Assembly (NCBI GenBank): GCA_963795195.1
Contig: CAWCGU010000006.1
Coordinates: 372,001-436,000, forward strand
Direction of reading: 5' to 3'
Length of the DNA: 64,000 bases
Source: CAWCGU01 sp963795195
GTDB lineage: Bacteria; Actinomycetota; Thermoleophilia; Solirubrobacterales; 70-9
Both the position numbers and the translations under genes were made by a program. This document shows positions 61,136 to 64,000 of the stretch, piece after piece. The stretch's first letter is position 1, and each line of letters opens with the position of its first letter. The notes below the pieces were generated by a model. The model saw nothing but the letters and a program-made list of their open reading frames with translations, did no database searches and had not been told where the DNA came from.

Positions 61136-62080
61136 CTAGTTCGCCCGCGAGTCCTGTTCCCCTTCCGGCCCCAGCGCCCAGTCGGCCGGCCACTCGAGGG
61201 CGCCGAGGGCCTGGACCTCGGGCTCGAGCTCCACTCCAAACCGCTCGAACACGAGACGGCGGCCCGCCGACATCAGCGCCAGCACGTCGGCGGTACTGGC
61301 GGCGCCCAGATTTTCGACGAAGTTCGCGTGCTTGACGGAGAAGCGGGCCTCGCCGACGGCCAGTTCGCTCGCGCCGGCCGCTTCGAGCAGCTGGCCGGCG
61401 GTCCGGCCTTCCGACCGGGGTTCGTCCGGATTCTTGAAGGTGGAACCGAACGTCTTGATGCCCGACGGCTGGGCCTCGCGCCGCTTGTCGCGCATCTGCG
61501 CCAGCGTTACCCTGATCGCCGACGGTTCGCCTTCAATGAGTGAAAACGCGGCCCGCGAAACGATTTCGCCGGGTTCGAGGTTAGAGCGCCGGTAGGCGAA
61601 GCCGAGGTCAGCCGCTGCCCGCCGCTGCGCGCCGGCCGCGGTGCAGACTTCGACCCAGTCGAGCGTTTCGGCAAGCGCCCCGCCGTAGGCGTTGGCGTTC
61701 ATGCGCACGGCTCCGCCGACGGTCCCGGGAATGTTGATCCCGAACTCGAGCCCGGAAAGGCCCCAGCCCGCGACCTTGGCAGTGACCGACGGCAGCCGGG
61801 CCCCGCCTCCGCAGATGACCCGCAACCCCTCCCGCTCGACCCCCGCGAGCTCCCCGTCCAGTTTGAGCACGAGGCCGCGGACGCCTGCGTCGGCGACCAG
61901 CAGATTGGAGCCGGAGCCGACGACCTCCACCGGCAGGCCTTCGGAGTCCGCCCAGCGCAACAGCTCGAGCAGGTGCTGTTCGCTCGCCGGACGGGCAAAG
62001 TGATCCGCGGAACCGCCGGCGCGCACGGTGGTCAGCCGCGCCAGCGGATAGTCGCGCTCGACCCCCGGGGGCGAGGTCAT
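61136..62080 (-). CDS. murB: UDP-N-acetylenolpyruvoylglucosamine reductase
   Basis: 314 residues. FAD-binding VVGSGSNLLVADAGVRGLVLKL, GINIPGTVGGAVRMNANAYGGAL, FAYRRSNLEPGEIV, and the catalytic Ser in KTFGSTFKNPD with C-terminal HANFVENLGAASTADVLALM. The lack of the extra YRxS-type insertion domain fits a type II-like enzyme, but this is not certain. The ATG overlaps the murC stop (ATGA). Confidence 0.95.
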   Translation of the reverse strand: MTSPPGVERDYPLARLTTVRAGGSADHFARPASEQHLLELLRWADSEGLPVEVVGSGSNLLVADAGVRGLVLKLDGELAGVEREGLRVICGGGARLPSVTAKVAGWGLSGLEFGINIPGTVGGAVRMNANAYGGALAETLDWVEVCTAAGAQRRAAADLGFAYRRSNLEPGEIVSRAAFSLIEGEPSAIRVTLAQMRDKRREAQPSGIKTFGSTFKNPDEPRSEGRTAGQLLEAAGASELAVGEARFSVKHANFVENLGAASTADVLALMSAGRRLVFERFGVELEPEVQALGALEWPADWALGPEGEQDSRAN

Positions 62081-63432
62081 TCGCCCGTCACCAGGCGCGA
62101 CGCGAGCCGCTCGCCGATGTCCCCGGCCCCGAGCGTGACGAGGATGTCGCCCTCGCCGACCCTCGGACCTAGCGCCCGCGCCGCCGACTCGGCGTCACCC
62201 AGCCACCAGACGCTGCGCCCGGAGCCGAGCTCGGCCGCCGCTTCGGCAACCCAGCGGCCGGTGACGCCGGCCAGCTCTCCGACCGGCTGCTCGCGGGCGG
62301 GATAGACCTCGAGCACCCCGACCTCGTCGGCGACGGCCAGCGCGGCGCCGAACCGCTCCGCCAGCGCCTTCGTGCGCGAGTAGAGGTGTGGCTGGAAGAC
62401 GGCGATCAGTCGCCGCGGGTTGAGCTCGCGCAGCCCGGCGAGGGCCGCTGAAACCTCCGTCGGATGATGGGCGTAGTCGTCGTAGACGAGTGCGCCGTTG
62501 TGCGTGCCCTTGAACTCGAGCCGCCTGCGGACGCCTGGGAAGTCCGCCAGCGGGGCCGCGGCGTCCGCCGCGGACAACCCAGCCAGCTCGATGCCGGCGA
62601 GGGCGGCCTGGGCGTTGAGCAGGTTGTGGCGCCCCGGCACACGGAGCTCCAGCTCCGCGAGCGGTTCGGCGACGTCGAACCGCAGGCAGCGCTGAAAACG
62701 CATGCAGCCCGCCGACCCGCCCGCGATCGCGTCGAGACCGAGCGAACGTCCCGGCCCGGCGAGCGCATCCGAGGGCAGTACCAGCCCCGCCGACGGCGCG
62801 GCAAAGCGGGCGAATGCGTCGAGGAGCTCGGCCTTCGAACCCCAGTGCGAGTGGTGGTCGAGCTCGACGTTGGTGACCACGGCCACTTCAGGACGAAGCT
62901 TCAGAAAGCTGGCGTCGCTCTCATCGGCCTCGGCGACTATCCACTCGCCGTCACCCCAGCCGGCGTTTGTGGCCTCGCCGTCTGGGCCCGCGCCGGGAAG
63001 CTCGCCGCCGAGCACGAAGGCGGGGTCGGCGCCGATCCCACGCAGCGCCCAGGCCGCCATCGCGGCGGTTGTCGTCTTACCGTGGGTGCCGGAGATCGCC
63101 AGCAGGCGCTTGGTCGCACAGAGCTCCGCCAGCAGCTCGCCACGGTGAAGCACGCGCTGGTCGCGTTCCCGTGCCCGCACGAGCTCGGGGTTGTCATCGG
63201 CGATAGCGGTCGAGACCACCACGTCCGCAGCCGCAGGCACGGCGGCTGCGTCGTGGCCGATGCGAGGCGTAAGACCGGCTCGCCGCAGGCGCTCGACGTA
63301 GGAGCTATCGGCTCTGTCGCTCCCGGTCACCTGCGCGCCAAGCCTGTGGCAGACAAGCGCCAGCCCGCTCATGCCGGCGCCGCCGATGGCGATGAAATGC
63401 AGCTCGCGATCGCGGAAGCCGGCAGCACTCAT
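62077..63432 (-). CDS. murC: UDP-N-acetylmuramate-L-alanine ligase
   Basis: 451 residues. HFIAIGGAGMSGLALVCHRLG (UDP-binding), ATP loop AISGTHGKTTTAAMAAWAL, EADESDASFLKLRPEVAVVTNVELDHHSHWG, and YDDYAHHPTEVSAALAGL are intact. First amino-acid addition to the peptidoglycan precursor. The ATG overlaps the murG stop by 4 bases. Confidence 0.97.
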   Translation of the reverse strand: MSAAGFRDRELHFIAIGGAGMSGLALVCHRLGAQVTGSDRADSSYVERLRRAGLTPRIGHDAAAVPAAADVVVSTAIADDNPELVRARERDQRVLHRGELLAELCATKRLLAISGTHGKTTTAAMAAWALRGIGADPAFVLGGELPGAGPDGEATNAGWGDGEWIVAEADESDASFLKLRPEVAVVTNVELDHHSHWGSKAELLDAFARFAAPSAGLVLPSDALAGPGRSLGLDAIAGGSAGCMRFQRCLRFDVAEPLAELELRVPGRHNLLNAQAALAGIELAGLSAADAAAPLADFPGVRRRLEFKGTHNGALVYDDYAHHPTEVSAALAGLRELNPRRLIAVFQPHLYSRTKALAERFGAALAVADEVGVLEVYPAREQPVGELAGVTGRWVAEAAAELGSGRSVWWLGDAESAARALGPRVGEGDILVTLGAGDIGERLASRLVTGE

Positions 63433-64000
63433 TGCTTCACCGTCGCCAGAATCTCAGCCGCGATGCGGGCTGCAGCGTCGGGGCGAGCCAGGCTGAGCGA
63501 AGCCGCCGACATCGTCTGCAGGCGCTTGGTGTCGCCGAGCAGCTCTCGGCACAGTTCCGCAATCGAGGTCGCCGCGAGTGCGGCGTCCTCGACGATCACG
63601 GCCGCACCGGCTCGCTGCATCCACCTGGCGTTCTCGGACTGATGGTCAGCAGAGGCGTGCGGATAGGGAACGAGGATCGCCGGCCTGCCGGCGGCGGCCA
63701 GCTCGAACACCGAGCCCCCGGACCGGGCAAGCACGAGATCGCACGCCGCCAGTGCGTCGCCGAGGTTGGGCTCGTACTCGAGCAGGGTGTACCCCGCAAC
63801 GTCTTCGCCCAAGAGCTCCTCGACCTCGGCGAAATCCCGTGACCCCGCTACGTGGAGGACATGGAACCCGCGCCCATCGGAGTCGCCACCGCCGAAGGCT
63901 TCAACGGCGGCAAGGTTGATCGAACGTGCCCCAAGGCTGCCGCCGAAGACGAGCAGACAAGCCGCCGAAGCATCGATCCCGAAGCGTTCGCGAGCCGCGC
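63429..64000 (-). CDS. murG: UDP-GlcNAc transferase MurG, C-terminal part
   Basis: The last 190 residues of MurG; the start lies beyond the right edge. Visible are LVFGGSLGARSINLAAVE (N-terminal/C-terminal domain junction), YTLLEYEPNLGDALAACDLVLARSGGSVFELAAAGRPAILVPYPHASADHQSENARWM (UDP-GlcNAc site) and the C-terminal helix. It makes lipid II. Reading back from the first internal GTG (63812) shows the frame is open to the window end. Heads the visible murG-murC-murB-ftsQ-ftsZ run. Confidence 0.95.
   Translation of the reverse strand, partial: AARERFGIDASAACLLVFGGSLGARSINLAAVEAFGGGDSDGRGFHVLHVAGSRDFAEVEELLGEDVAGYTLLEYEPNLGDALAACDLVLARSGGSVFELAAAGRPAILVPYPHASADHQSENARWMQRAGAAVIVEDAALAATSIAELCRELLGDTKRLQTMSAASLSLARPDAAARIAAEILATVKQ

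Overview
The window is a GC-rich, gene-dense bacterial chromosome segment, mostly transcribed leftward (minus strand). The gene set points to Actinomycetota, and I infer a Thermoleophilia/Solirubrobacterales-like member. The grounds are a SepIVA-like coiled-coil protein beside coaD, ftsQ followed directly by ftsZ with no ftsA, Ku with a stand-alone LigD polymerase, zinc-type L28 and L32, two-subunit GcvP, and many GTG/TTG starts with 4-bp stop/start overlaps. I saw no rRNA, tRNA, CRISPR array, insertion sequence or prophage.

Layout. 1-13.8 kb: a conserved housekeeping run read from right to left, rpmB, fakA, recG, rsmD, coaD, sepIVA-like, yceD, rpmF, plsX, with two insertions. One is an unknown protein, a monooxygenase and a GST-like protein between fakA and recG. 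The other is a lipase-like hydrolase, a phosphotransferase, DUF6285, a secreted glycosidase and a methyltransferase between sepIVA and yceD. 13.8-18.9 kb: a membrane adenylyl cyclase and the riboflavin genes ribH, ribBA, ribE, ribD, headed by a short palindromic operator candidate. 18.9-21.9 kb: an SCP2 protein, a glycosyltransferase and a flippase. 21.9-28.1 kb: rpe, a zinc-ribbon protein, rsmB, fmt, def, priA. 28.1-31.6 kb: a PH-domain membrane protein and a large secreted RTX-repeat protein. 31.6-35.0 kb: metK and a frameshifted DUF3352 gene. 35.0-44.8 kb: the chromosome and aromatic supercluster scpA, scpB, rluB, aroH, hisC, aroF, tyrA (frameshifted), aroA, cmk, der, interrupted by a plus-strand cupin gene. 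44.9-48 kb: a VOC protein, trpS and an aromatic-type decarboxylase. 47.9-51.3 kb: a FetAB-like transporter, ku and the ligD polymerase. 51.3-54.4 kb: a MocR-type regulator divergent from a small protein, and an FAD monooxygenase. 54.4-58.9 kb: the glycine cleavage genes gcvT, gcvH, gcvPA, gcvPB. 58.9-64 kb: part of the division and wall cluster, murG, murC, murB, ftsQ, ftsZ.

Most notable finding: the roughly 470-base gap upstream of aroF (DAHP synthase) holds a well-formed promoter, a 30-codon leader ORF ending HTYWYFARFS, and mutually exclusive RNA stems. Together they look like a Tyr/Trp/Phe-sensing ribosome-mediated attenuator at the head of aromatic amino-acid synthesis.

Sequence quality: tyrA and the DUF3352 gene each look whole except for a single-base frameshift. 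The ligD polymerase and a lipase-like hydrolase lack a canonical start ahead of their conserved N-termini. These four loci should be checked against reads before any biological reading of them.
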